From Cystobasidium ongulense (Eukaryota; Basidiomycota; Cystobasidiomycetes; Cystobasidiales; Cystobasidiaceae), in the NCBI GenBank assembly GCA_022835595.1, contig BQUP01000002.1, positions 1,660,534 through 1,724,533 on the forward strand: a stretch of 64,000 bases of DNA, in the 5' to 3' direction. A program made the translations under genes and the position numbers. Shown here piece by piece: positions 45,786 to 57,450 of the stretch (within the stretch, counting starts at the first letter, position 1; each line of letters opens with the position of its first letter). The notes under the pieces are model-generated. The model was not told the origin of the DNA and did not search any database. It saw only the letters and a list, made by a program, of their open reading frames with translations.

Positions 45786-47221
45786 ATGCCGCTGCCTGTC
45801 TTCTCGCAGCTCTACGACCGCATCGACGTCCACTCGTCCGCCTTCAGATCTCTCGTCGCCGGCCTCGCTGTCCTGTTTGCCCTGCGTGTCTGGTCCTCGA
45901 CGCCGTCGCTGCGTGTTCGAAGAGTGCTCCATGGACGGACAGTCGTCGTGTCGGTGGGTGGATGCCAGCATACGATAGAGCATGGCATGCTGATGCTCGT
46001 CCACAGGGCGGTCTCACCCCGCTGAACCTCTCGTGAGCTGCTTGCTGCTGCTGGCTGCTGGCTGACTGGACTGACCTGGATGGGATACCTAATCCTGTAT
46101 ATCCTGCCATTCACTGACCATGCAACCTGACCTGGCAAACACAAACAGGCTCACACGCTCGCTGGCCCTCCAAGGCGCTCAAGTCATCCTGCTCCACAAG
46201 TTCCCGGCAGATCCCATCCTCCAGCAACTCCTCGACCTCATCCGTTCGACGACCCAAAACGAACGCATCTACGCAGAATCCTGCGACACCTCTGCATCCT
46301 CCATTGAATCAATACAAAGCATCCGTGCATTCACGAAAAAGTGGAATCTGACACACAAGCAGTCTCCCTTGGGAGAAGACCTAGGTCCGGAACCCATAGA
46401 CACCCTCATACTATCCGATGATGAGGTCCTCGAGAAGAAGAACGGGCTTGGAACTCCCCCACAAGCAGCCCAAGACTACTACAACGCGTCTCTCAAAGGG
46501 AAGATCGTGCTCGTCAGCGGCTTACTACCAGCTCTGCGCAATTCAAAGACGCGTGTTGTGAATGTCGTAGCCCCATTCTATGCCGCAAGTCCGCCGCTGG
46601 ATTTACCACCCACCACGACTACAGACGGACAAGCGCGTCCGTTCACTTCAAGCCTGCCATGGCGGTCCTTCCAGCCATGGACATTCTCAGCCCCTTCATC
46701 CCTGTGTAGCATCGCCGCATTTCGCCATCTAGCAGCGTCCGAGATAGGGCCAGCACGACATGTCCCGCCCTCAATCCTCAAAGTCGGAGCACGCGATGCT
46801 AAAATGACTGTTGTATCAGTCTCTACAGGCCTAACGCGATCATGGATCGTTGACATGCTCACGGGTAGACTACCAGCTCTAGGCTGGCCTTTGTGCGTCC
46901 TGTTAAGCCCGCTCATATTCGTCCTAGGCAAGTCCATGCCAGACGCGACCAAAGAAGTTGAGCGCGCGATACACGGCGACTTTCTGGATCTTCACAAGCA
47001 CCCGAATGGGGTAACCAGTGGGTCACTCATCGTCAGAGGACAAGTTGTAGGGTATGTCTCGCCGCCGATGCTCTATGGGCACCTTATCGATCCTGACACT
47101 TCCTCTACATAGACTCTCACGAAAGGGGTTCACAGATCCAGCATTCGGTGAAGCAGTATGGAAGTACGAGACGAGCGAGCTTGCGAAGATCGCAGCAGAT
47201 GACAGCAGAAAGACCCAATGA
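45786..47221 (+). CDS. Membrane-anchored SDR-like (NAD(P)-fold) protein
   Basis: Exons 45786 to about 45953, a 26-nt exon (GGLTPLNLS), a long exon from about 46150 to 47051, and the last exon to 47221. An N-terminal hydrophobic segment (RSLVAGLAVLFALRVWSS) precedes a Rossmann-like start VVVSGGLTPLNLSLTRSLAL then GAQVILLHKFP, the strand-loop-helix pattern of short-chain dehydrogenases. The later block IDTLILSDDEVL fits the second NAD-binding strand. A Tyr-x3-Lys catalytic pair is not evident and there is a large disordered part (LPPTTTTDG), so it may be a divergent or inactive reductase. The C-terminus ends VWKYETSELAKIAADDSRKT. Substrate unknown. Convergent with the GGA gene. Confidence 0.6.
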
Positions 47222-47393
47222 AGGCTTCGAGGGTGGTCTCCTCGAATGAGATAGAATGGGTTTCGATAGACTTGTTAAAGGCAGTATTAATAGACGCTTC
47301 TGTCACACACAATTGCATTGCAAGAAATTTCTACAACACAGCCTTCGCTACCTACCAAGCAGACGCTTCATTCTCGCAGAATGATGCACACAT

Positions 47394-49650
47394 CTAGAAG
47401 TTCAACAAATCATCAAATGGGTCTTTCAGCTTCGGAGGCTGGGCGTTACTTTGTTGTTGCTGTTGGTGGTGATACTGCTGCTGCTGTGACATTGATTGTC
47501 CTTGCGAAAGCGGACTGCGAGGTGGTGCCGGGCTCATCATTCCCAAGCTGATAGCTCCAGGCGTCGAAGGTCTAAGTGAAGCCTGATTTTGTACTGCTGA
47601 CGTTGTGCTCCCCGGCGAGAGCGGTGAAGGTGATTGCGACGGCATCGTCGAGTTGCTTTGTTTGTTCGTATTCGGAGCATTGAGGTTGCCCCAGGACACA
47701 GTAGGCTGTTGGACAGCCCCACTTGATGAGGTAGTCTGGTATTGTTGGTAGAAGTTGGACTGCTGTTGTTGAGCAGGTGTTGATGAAGAACCAAAATCCA
47801 GCCCATCAAGCAGACCCGAGCCGTTGGAAAAGGTACTAGACTGTATCGGTGCCGCTGACGACGATGATCCACCAAGTGTCAAGCCTCCAAGGCCAAAAGC
47901 ATCATCCATCGGATTGCTCGATCCTGCACCGCTACCGTTTGAGCTCTCTTGAACAGGTTCATCAAAGTCGATAAGATTGGGAGCTGCCGCAGCTTTTGTT
48001 GCTGACTTGCTTTTTGAGCCATTCTTTGCGAATGCAGGGTTGATTTCGGCACTTGCGGACCTATCTCCCTTCTTGTAGCTCTTGTATCGGTCAAGTACAT
48101 TGTTCATGAGATCGTTCATGAGCAACAGCTTGTCTGTATAGTCATATAATGTCAGCTGCGAAGGCAGATATTTGCAACCTTGAACATACCTATTGTATCG
48201 GCATCTTCGCTCTCTTCGGCATTCGATATCCATTTCTGTATCTTAGGTTGAGCACCTCGACATCTTGAAGCTATTTGGTCAAAGGCATCCCCATCTGCAA
48301 AGCGCTCCGTAGGTTTCATATTGTCTAGCATCTCGTTAAGCATCAGTATCCGATGCTGTATCGATGCTAGTTCCTTGGCGGATTGCGCTGCATAGTCGGG
48401 CTTCTTTTCGGGTTCCTACAAGTATCGATGCAGCTAATCAATATTTGTTTGACATGCCAGGAACCGATAAATACTCACTGCTCCGCTCATAATCTTCATG
48501 AGCTCCTGCGCTGCAGCAAGGTCCTTCGGCGTTCCTCTACGGATAAGTTCTTGCAGTTTCTAGAATTGTGCCATACTAGTCAGTTATAGACGCGGCAGCC
48601 ATAATATATTGCTACGTACTGCTGCCTGCGCTTCCCGGTCTTCCTCTTCAAGTTCCTCTGCTGACTTGAGATTCTGATATGGTGACGAGTTAGGGAGGGT
48701 CAATGTGAACTTTACTGCAGTCAGACGCTCACATCGGTACTATTCAAGACCTGGGCTGCTCGTTTATCAAAGTCACGAAATCGATATCCTGAATAACCAG
48801 ATTAGGTGAGTCAGCAGCTGCTGGTGTGAGGGGAAGTCCGATTCGATGCTGTTAGCATCATACCCTTGTACCCTAATAGTCTATGCATATCCCTGATATT
48901 TGTAAGATCTTCTTTATGCTTGCTAGACACGCATATTGTATTCTTCCATTCGTGTATGAGCTCCAGTATACGATTCATAGGCGGGGGTGGAAAAGCAGGG
49001 GGTCGTTCTGGAAATCTTCGCACGAGCTCATTGAGAAAGTCTTTGGTTGCGACTTGGAGGTGCATTGCGTAGCCGCAGTTCTTGACCAGTGTGTCGAGGA
49101 GCTGTTTGTATGGATAGTTCGGTCAGTGGCATGCGTGCATTGACAGGACGTGACGATGTCGGGTCAGCGTGTGCTCTTCTACAGTGTTACACTACGAGCT
49201 AGATAACTCACGCTCAATGCTAGCATGGATTCGTGTGTATTGCGACTGTTGATGTGCTTTAACACCTCCACAGCGGCTTCACGCGGCCTGCGTGGAGAGC
49301 ACTCCACCGGTCAGCATCGAGCTTTCAGAGCGAGCAGAAGCAGCCTCGACACACGTATTCGCCTTCTTCGCCAGGATTATGTCTGCAATCTCGAGATTGA
49401 GCGCCATGTCTGGCTCTGGCAGCAGCGGGCTGCATGCCCGGTCTATGGAGTGAATTGGATCCCAAGGCACGAGGGTCAGCTTGACGGCCTGTTGTCGTGA
49501 CTTGCACCACGCACCTATGAACGAATGCAGCTGGCTGTACATGGCGTCCCGCCGCGATGATGATTCGTTTCCCCAGCCATGTCCCCTGCCAGAGGCGACG
49601 CCGCTGTTGCTGCTGCTGCTGCCTGGATAGCGCGACGACGACGTGTACAT
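47394..49650 (-). CDS. VHS-GAT adaptor of the GGA/TOM1 type
   Basis: GGA proteins sort cargo from the trans-Golgi to endosomes with Arf and clathrin. Exons join from 49650 to 47394. The VHS domain shows PDMALNLEIADIILAKKAN, then REAAVEVLKHINSRN, LSLLDTLVKNCGYAMHLQVA and FLNELVRRFPERPP, strikingly close to yeast Gga2. The GAT-like helical region follows (EEEDREAQAAKLQELIRRGT, MKIMSGAEPEKKPDYAAQSA). The rest is disordered with LIDFDEP, a Gln-rich tail and an ending DPFDDLLNF that resembles a clathrin-box (LLNF). No C-terminal GAE ear domain is seen, unlike yeast Gga1/2, so it could be a TOM1-like adaptor. The N-terminus (MYTSSSRYPGSSSSNS) is Ser-rich; the start is the first in-frame Met of that exon. 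Confidence 0.78.
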
Positions 49651-49972
49651 GGCGACCACCTTGATGCTCACGCAGACCACTCCACTTGGGTCGCGATGTC
49701 GTGTGCGTTGGCTTGCTGGTGGACTGTGGTGCAGATGCAAGAAGCAAGCGACCTGGATGGCGGTTATCAATGAAGTCTGGTCAGAAGACGGCACCGAAGA
49801 TGGCAGACTCTCTGATTGCATGGATCGCTGGTAGTAATACACGAGAAGACAGCAAAGATGCAGAAGCCCTCCTGGACTGAGAAGAGCTTGTCGAATACAC
49901 GAAACAGATGTAGAGATGGGAGAGGTACGGAAGGCAAGACACGACAGAACAGCAGAACAAGGTAGACCTGCT
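49651..49972. other. Region between GGA start and VMA4 stop
   Basis: Promoter of the GGA-type gene and 3' end of the V-ATPase gene. Small frames on both strands, no element recognised. Confidence 0.45.
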
Positions 49973-51259
49973 CTAGTTGAAGTGCTTGCGGTTGGCTGTG
50001 AGAAGTTGGTTGCATCAGTGTCTGCGTTGTGCGGTTTAGATTGACCGTCAGCTTACGGTTCTTGCCAAAGAGGGTGTCGCGTAGTTCAGGTAACATCTGT
50101 AGTTACGCAAGTGGAAGTAAGCTGGGTGTGCCGTTAGAGCCATGCAACCCGACGCACCTCTTGCTCAAGGAGCTTCAGACGTTGGTCTAGCGTGTTGTCC
50201 ACGACGATCCTGTTGCCGTACCCCTTGATGATGACACCTCCAGCTCTGCGATAGGAAAGACGGGATCATCAGTACAATTCAAGCAGCGAGACGAATGGGT
50301 GCACGCACGACTCTTCGGGTAGGTCCTCGGCTATTTCCAGCTTGATATCAAAGCCTGCATTCTCCTTGAAGTCTTTGCTCGCTTCGTCTTTCGCCTTCTT
50401 TACGAGATCGGAATCGCTCTTTCTGCATCTGATGGTGACATCCTTTTCCATGATGGTGTAGAGTGCCTGCAGAACAGATGAGGCGTGTGTTTAGTGTTGC
50501 GATAGTTGCGTGTCGAAGGGGGACTCACTTGTAAGATCAGCTTCTGTAGAACGCCAGAATAGCGGCCCTTATCTTTCGTCAACTTGGAGAGTCCTTCCCT
50601 GGATTCCTCAAAGGCCTCCTCTAGCAGCTCTTCACGTAAAGAGAGCAATCTCAATCTGGATTTGTTATTCTGGTTTGAAGCGGCGCTGCATAGACGAGCG
50701 ACATCAGTGTCAAGCTCGACTCTCCGCTTATCATCCAGTGTCGAGTCCTCTCACATCTTCTTCTGAATCTCGACCTGCTTGCGCTTGCGGCTGTACAGGG
50801 CATCGATGTTTGTCGTTTCTTGCCTTACAATCTTTGCCTGTACAATGCAGCTCTCAGCTGATGCTCTCCCATTCCACCCACGTTGCGGCAGGCCATGCGT
50901 CAGGCCATGGTCGAATGCACCACCACCGACACACCTTTTCGATAGCAAACTCCTCATCCGCCTTTACTTTGATCTCTCTTGCCTTTTCGAGCGCCTCTTG
51001 CTTGATGAATGCTACCTGTGAGTATCGTGGTGTGGGATGCGGTCAGTCGACAACCCCCCAGTTCATCGACCAGCCATAGCTAGCAGCCAGCCAGCACAAG
51101 GACCAGCGACTGACCATCTTCTTCATCTCGGTGAGGACCTGCAGCAGACACCATCAGTCAATGCTCCGCTGCCGCGCTGAGCCCGTCAACGCAGCCCATT
51201 CTCAGCCTCCAGCCCTTCAGCCAGCTCTGACGCACCTCATCGTCGTTGAGAGCGGGCAT
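49973..51259 (-). CDS. VMA4: V-type ATPase subunit E (Vma4)
   Basis: Peripheral stalk subunit of the vacuolar proton pump. Exons: 51259 to about 51236 (MPALNDDE), a 24-nt exon (VLTEMKKM), then several, to the last small exon (PNRKHFN) ending at 49973. The product shows VAFIKQEALEKAREIKVKA, DEEFAIEKAKIVRQETTNID, RKRKQVEIQKKMAAQNQNNK, LSLREELLEEAFEESREG and GGVIIKGYGNRIVVDNTLDQ, with RLKLLEQEMLPELRDTLFGK near the end: all family blocks. Splice join GKN-PNRKHFN restores the C-terminus. Length about 225-230 residues, as in yeast Vma4. Confidence 0.94.
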
Positions 51260-52166
51260 CCTGAGCAGATGCGGTGCGTCGCAGAGTTATGTGGTCTCGA
51301 GGGCCAGCGAGGATATGCCAGAGTCTTGATGCTGCGTTCGAGTCGATGCAAGCCGAGGTGTGTATCTTGAAAGTCCTCGAGACGGGCAATGGAGGATCGA
51401 GTTGGAACAGCTTGACAGGATGGCAACTGGACAGGACAATCAAGTAACACGGCTAGATACACCTGGACACGCAGAAGACCGCCTGGCTGACCAGCGCAAT
51501 CTATGCCGTAGGAACGAGTGACCGCGACATTGCGACTGACTGGGCATGGGACTAATCTACAGACTACCAGAGTCGACTGACGACAATGAAGCGAGCAAGG
51601 AGACAAGCACGATGCAAAGACATGGTGTACAAGTAAGCGCATTGCCCTTGGATTCTGCAAAACAGTATAATCTTGCTTTCATATGTGTATGAAAGGTTCT
51701 ATATACACGGTTGCCTAAAAGACCCGTTCCTGAAGTCATGAAGTGCTATCGAAGCACCTGACAAGGATGAAGTATAAATAGGTGTAGCATAGGCTTACTG
51801 GCTCCCGCCTTCCTTTGCTTCTCTTTCTAGCTCTGTATATGGTGAGTCGAGCAGACAAGGAGAAACTACCAAGCACCTGGCTGGCATTGTAAGCGAGGGG
51901 AAGAGTAGGGTCTAGCTTAACCGGAATAAAACCTTCTGAATCATCGAAGTCGTTCGTAGAAAAAGAAACTAGGCACCTGCGCCTCTCAATGAAACCAAAC
52001 CCGAAAAAGGAAAAGAAGAATAAAAGTAAATAAAAATTCTAAACGATTGAAAGCTGCGAAATGAAGATGACGGGGTTTAAACATGTTCGGAAAAGGAGGA
52101 TAACGAGAGTGGATGGAATGAGACTGATTGGTGTCTTGTTCGTCCCACACTCAGACTGCCTCTTGT
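51260..52166. other. Region between VMA4 start and the secreted Cys-rich gene
   Basis: About 900 bp, with a TATA-like TATAAATA near 51774. Frames here are short and overlap on opposite strands. It combines the VMA4 promoter and 3' part of the Cys-rich gene. Confidence 0.45.
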
Positions 52167-52975
52167 TTAAAGGTGCTTTCTAGCGGCCAGTCTACCAGAT
52201 CTCAAATCTGATGATCTGACCTGACGAGCATGGAAAGCATTATCGTTCATTCTTCGCTTGATTCTTCGTGCGTTGGCTTGAGAAGCACCTGGAGCAGCTG
52301 CAGAGGCAGAAGCTTCGCATTTACCGGCTGTTCCGTTGGCTGAGCAGGTAACTGATTGAAGGAATACAGTCTCAGTATAATATGGGGGAGTGAGGGAGAA
52401 CAGCTCAGGCAGGACACTACGCACAGTCACTGCCGCAGGCAATTCCAGATTGGCCAGCTTCAAAGTTGGATTGGGTGTTGCATCCGGCACCTTCACCACC
52501 GCATGTACCGTCGGTACCTATATACAGGGAAGAACGGATCAGTCTGGGTTCACTTCAAGTTCAGACTCATAAAGAGTAGCAGGAAAGACTAACCGCAGTA
52601 GTTGTAGCACTCCTCATCGGAAGAGCAGGTGGCTCCGTTGGAGGCGCATACGTTGTCGGAAGCGCAGAAGCCGCTGACTACGGTGCTGGTGGATCCGCCA
52701 GCGGAGGAGTCGTTTGAGATGTCTGCGAACGATACGTGTTTATGATTAGTTCAAGTTGCTGAAGTCTTGATGAACGTCTTCCACCCTGAGCGCGTCGGTC
52801 GCAGCCGAGGACACGACGCGCCTGATAATATCGAGTGACATGGAGAGAAAAGCAACTTACAACTGCAAGCAGCACCAACGGTATCGCAGGCAGTACCAGA
52901 CTCGACGTGGAAGGCAGACACGGTCAACGCGTTGAGGAGAAGAGCGATGGCTCCGATGGTAGTTTTGGCGTGCAT
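52167..52975 (-). CDS. Secreted 12-Cys protein with a dibasic tail
   Basis: Four exons: 52975 to about 52861, about 52722-52595, about 52522-52430 and about 52351-52167, about 172 residues. A signal peptide is clear (MHAKTTIGAIALLLNALTVS, AFHVESG). The mature part holds 12 Cys in a short, Gly/Ser-rich frame: GTACDTVGAAC, GFCASDNVCASNGATC, EECYNYC, GTCGGEGAGC, GIACGS, FTCSANG and GKC. The tail has dibasic sites (ARRIKRRMND, then AARKHL), typical of kexin processing. No known family recognised, so it could be a secreted effector-like or wall protein. The splice phase joins (C-Y-ISNDSS, YC-G-TDG, SD-F-TC) stay in frame with GT-AG ends. Its TATA-like ATATATAT sits about 30 bp upstream of the start. 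Confidence 0.75.
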
Positions 52976-54547
52976 GGTTGGATTTGAAAAGAGTAGGTGG
53001 GTGAAGATATATATGTATGCACGTGCGCAAGAAGAAAGGTTGAAGAAGCTTGAAAGTTGTAGGTAGTGAGAGTGGGTTCCTGTAGTAATAAGGAAATATA
53101 AAGAGAAAGTGCTTGTAGGCTGTGGGTTGTGAGTGGGTCGGAAAGAAGAAAGAAAGAGAGAGAAGAGCGGGCGGACGAGAAAGCTTTCGCGAAGAATAAT
53201 TCAGAAATACCTTATACGCTGCGGGACCCTCGACGCGAATAAATAGAAGCACCCTCTCTTTCCTGAGTTTGCTTGAGCGCTTGGAAGAGGGCGATGCAAG
53301 GAAAGATTAATATGTACGCGTTTCGGTTGATCGGTATCTTTTAATTTACGACAGTGGACAGGCGTCGGTTCAGCTTGTCGAGACTCGATACCGGTAGGCG
53401 TACAGAGATACGGCAGAGTGTAAATAATCAGAGCAAGGCAAGTCACCTGGCAGAAATAACGAGTGCGCTGGCTGTCTTGTCATGGCGAATAATACAAGTT
53501 ATGCCCTCGTACCGAGGCATGCAATCGTGACACCTCGTTACTCGACGCGTCGTGACACGGGGGCGGAAAGACGATAGGAAGGACGCAGCTGGACAAGATC
53601 AATTATTCGTAGAGTGCGACTTGTGATACGGAAGACAGAGCGTGCCCGCTAGAAGGATCTGCTGGACTTGTACGAGTAGCGAGTCGTTTGCCACTAGGAT
53701 CCGCGCATATAGACTGTATTTCATCAACAATGAAGCATGCGTATGGCGTTGGTAGTCAACCGACAAATGCCTGGAATAGCTGCACTCGTAGTATTTCCAG
53801 CTATGCAGCGCGAGGTGTCTGATATCTATGAACAGCGCAGATGCGCAGTAGGGAAGAGCAGAATATAGAATGGAGTTATTGACGTCAACAAGCGTGTACA
53901 TAGTGTAGTTTGCTTACCGTATGCCTTGTAAAGACCGACAGACTACAAGCTGCACCTTTGGAGTAGGTATATCTGACTCTATACAGACTGGTAGGATTGT
54001 CGATGTCTTCAGTAGTATAGTGGATGTGGCGACAGGGAAACAGAAGCCTGCAAGCTCAGCAATGACAAAGTTGATACTGGCAGGTCAGTAGAGAGTGCCC
54101 TGGGAACACCAGAATGCCATGCATGTAGCATGTCCAAGAAGTCTTCGAGTGTATAGTATGTGCGATCGTACCATAGCCCGTCTGGCTCGAGAATGCACTG
54201 AGAACGAGGGAAGAAGGAGGTGTACCAAGCATATCGCACCACACCAACCTATCTCTCAGCCCTCTTGCGCCCACTCTTGCCTTTTCATATTTTCCTACTC
54301 GTTTGCCACATTCCGTGCAGCTCGCTCGAGTCGCTCGTCGCGGCTTTGCTTCTGTCCGCTATTGTTCGAGGGAAAGAAAGAACAGGACTGGAGAGGATAC
54401 TGCACGCGATACATAGACACACTCATACACAGTCACACACTAGACACACCGCCCACCTTCGCTCGTTCCAACCATCCCAAACGGGCCACCCCATCAAAAC
54501 ACAAGACCGACGACGACTGGATACCATCCCCCATACGCGCACTCGCC
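52976..54547. other. Divergent region, Cys-rich protein / chitin deacetylase
   Basis: About 1.6 kb with only short frames on both strands. Likely promoters for two secreted-protein genes. The frame from 54095 that runs in phase into the chitin deacetylase start is Ser/Arg-rich and lacks a signal peptide, so I did not extend the gene. No element recognised. Confidence 0.45.
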
Positions 54548-56599
54548 ATGGTCAAGCCACGCAGCATCACTGCACTGGGTGCTCTCACCGCCGCATCCAT
54601 CTCATCCCTCGTCTCTGCGCATGCCCACGAAGGCGTGGGTTTCCACGTCCCACACGCCGAACGCGCCATGAACGAGGTCTACCTCGCCAATTTGAGGGCG
54701 AGATTCGGGGAAGCCCCAGCGAGGGTGGTGAATGCTCACCTGGAGAGGAGACAGGCCATGACGACTGGCGGATCTGCTGCTGCTGGTACCGCTGCAGCTG
54801 CAACTGGCGCCGCTGCAGCTCCCACCGCCAACTCGACAGTGACGATGGGGACCATCCCCATTGGCATCACCACCACAGCCGAGCCCACCTCTGCTCTCCC
54901 TACAACCTATGTCGCCGGTGCTACTGCGCCTGTTGACGGCGCGCCTGTCCTGCCCATTGGTGAGTCGGATGCTATGGGTGTCGGAGATGGAGTCTTTCCT
55001 CAGCCCGCGTCCTCTACGCGGTGGCGGTGTGGATGAGACCAAGACGAGACACTCTCCATGCACACGTTATCGCATATTGACCACTTTTTCGTCACTGCAG
55101 TCAACATCAACCCCGCAGACTGGCCCGCACTCGACCTAACGCCTCCAACAAACTCATCCCAGGTCCAGGAATGGATATCCCAAATCGACTGGTCCCAAGT
55201 ACCCGACATTGCAGTAAACCAGCCCGGTGGATGTGCCAATGCTACCAACGCCCAAGCACTCCAGAATGCAAGCGCTAATGGCTGGTGGACCTGTGGTGGT
55301 CACACGCGGTCTTGTGGGTGATATACCTGTATACTCTTGTATAACGCATGCTGACGTCGTATGTTCACAGCCGACGTCGTCGACTGCCCTCAGAAGAACA
55401 CATGGGGTCTCTCATACGAGTGAGTGCCGTTTTCTCTGCTTTCAAAGCTCGGAAAAGGGTCAAGCGCGTCAGGAGGCGGCACAGATGAGCCGTGCACGCG
55501 TCGGCTTTTTTTCGATTAGCGAGGTCGGACGAAGAGACACCTGTCTTATCATACCCATCACACCTTACTCACATGCTCGCTTTGTTGTGTCTTGTTCCTT
55601 CGCTCAGCGATGGCCCATCGCCAGATACACCTCGACTCCTCAACTACATGGTCGAGAACGATCTGAAAGCAACCTTCTTCGTAGTCGGCTCGAGAGCAAT
55701 CTCGAGACCTCAAATGCTGCAATATGAATACATGGCTGGAAACCAGATCTCGGTACATACCTGGGCTCACCCACCTCTGACCACTCGAACCAATGACGAG
55801 ATTGTGGCTGAATTGGGCTGGTCCAAGGAGGCTATTCGTCAGATTGTGAGTTTGAAACTAGTTTCGTCCTGAAGTCTTTATCGGACAGTACAAACTGACT
55901 CTTCGCATCTTGATGCCACGCTACTTCTCCTCATTACCTCGCGTAGATCGGAGTCACTCCCAACACCATGAGACCCCCTTACGGCGACATCGACGACCGT
56001 GTTCGCGCTATCGCACTTCAAATGGGACTCACTCCTATCATTTGGACTTCGGTCAACGGCACTTCCTTCGATACCTTCGACTGGGAAATCGCTGGTGGTG
56101 TCGTCAATGCTGATACCGTGAGTTTTAACTATGAACATACGCAGGGACGAGTTTTGCAGGGCATGTTCACTGAGTTAATTCCATGCTTCAGGTCGTCGCC
56201 AAATTCCAAGGCATCATCGACAATGCAACAAGACTAGATACGGGATTCATCGTTTTAGAGCACGATCTATACCAACAATCAACCTCGTTAGCAATCGACT
56301 ACGTCTTACCCTACGCACTAGCCAAGAAGACTTTAACGCTCGAACCCATCTACCAGTGCTTGGGACAACAGTTATCAGATGTTTATATTGAAACTTCATC
56401 TAATACAACGGATTCAGTAGCTGTTGAGACTACGCTCGATAGAGGATCGCGCGCCACCAATGGAGCTGCTGCCGCTGGTGCCGCTGCCTCAAACAAGAGC
56501 GGAGCTGGCTCAACTGGTGCTGCAGATAGACGAGCAACGCTCGTGTCAGGTGTGATGGCCGCTTTACTCGGTCTCGCTGCTGTTGCAGTCGCTCTGTAA
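54548..56599 (+). CDS. GPI-anchored chitin deacetylase (carbohydrate esterase 4)
   Basis: Converts cell-wall chitin to chitosan by metal-dependent deacetylation. Exons run from ATG 54548, with a signal peptide (ITALGALTAASISSLVSAHA). An Ala/Thr-rich stretch follows, then DWPALDLTPPTNSSQVQEW and the NodB domain. CE4 motifs seen: motif 1 LSYDDGPS (built across a splice, D-D), motif 2 SVHTWAHP (metal-binding His-x3-His), motif 3 MRPPYGDIDDRVRA, motif 4 IIWTSVNGTSFDTFDW, and motif 5 GFIVLEHDLY with the His. The C-terminus has a Ser/Ala/Gly-rich region and a hydrophobic end (VSGVMAALLGLAAVAVAL), typical of a GPI signal. Length about 475 residues. It probably sits at the plasma membrane or wall. 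Confidence 0.93.
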
Positions 56600-57450
56600 A
56601 AGGATAGAATCGCAAATTCGAAGACACCTTTTCGCCATACAGCCTGACTATCCTAGAAGTCTTCATCATCTGGCCAGTATACATGCCCACATCCAAAACC
56701 AAATACATCACAACTCTCATTCCAGCCAACGGACAGTAATGACTTCTGTTATAAACGAATTTCTCTTCCTGCAGCAAAACTATATGCCATTCTTTCAGGC
56801 ATATGACAACCTTTCAGTCTCTCCGGCAATCGGATATGGAACAATTATACAGAAACATACTCGGACCCTCCTCTCCCCTAACTATCTCTCACTGGGAAAC
56901 CGACTCTTATCTTTCCATCGATCAGTGTAATAGAAAGTATCCATTCTTCATCATCATCATCATCTTGCAAAAGGGTTTCTTTCTTGAGCCCTGCTCTCTC
57001 TAAATATGTCTCCATCCTTTCGCCCTTATTCTCCTACGCTGTCCTTTACCTGCAATGTATTTTGCGGAAAGGACAGCAACACGTTCTTTACTTGCTCTTG
57101 TCGTTCATTGCGTTGAGATATTAGATTAATCGGTACATTGTCCCCTCATCCTTTTACCTATGGATATAGCTTGTTTTTGTCTGCAATGGATCCTTCTATC
57201 ACATACACCCCATAGTGCCCATTACTATGTAGCGACGCGGCTGTTCCTTGCAAGCCTAGAAGTAACTGACACGGTGCCGCGGCTTCTTGCACCGTCTGCC
57301 CATGGGCACGTCACTTAGTTGCCCAGACGTGTCAGAGTATGCCTTGATTTGGCGGGCCAGAAGATGCATCAAAAAGGAACAAGAACGATAAATTTGCAAT
57401 ACTATTTGCTTTGACATGAAAGGGATACGAAGTGGATATGCGAAACTACG
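56600..57450. other. Convergent 3' region
   Basis: About 850 bp between the chitin deacetylase and nucleoporin-like 3' ends. T-rich, with small overlapping frames. Nothing recognised. Confidence 0.45.

Noticed and set aside
54095-54547. In-phase upstream extension of the chitin deacetylase
   Set aside because: It would bury the signal peptide; a secreted enzyme should start at 54548.
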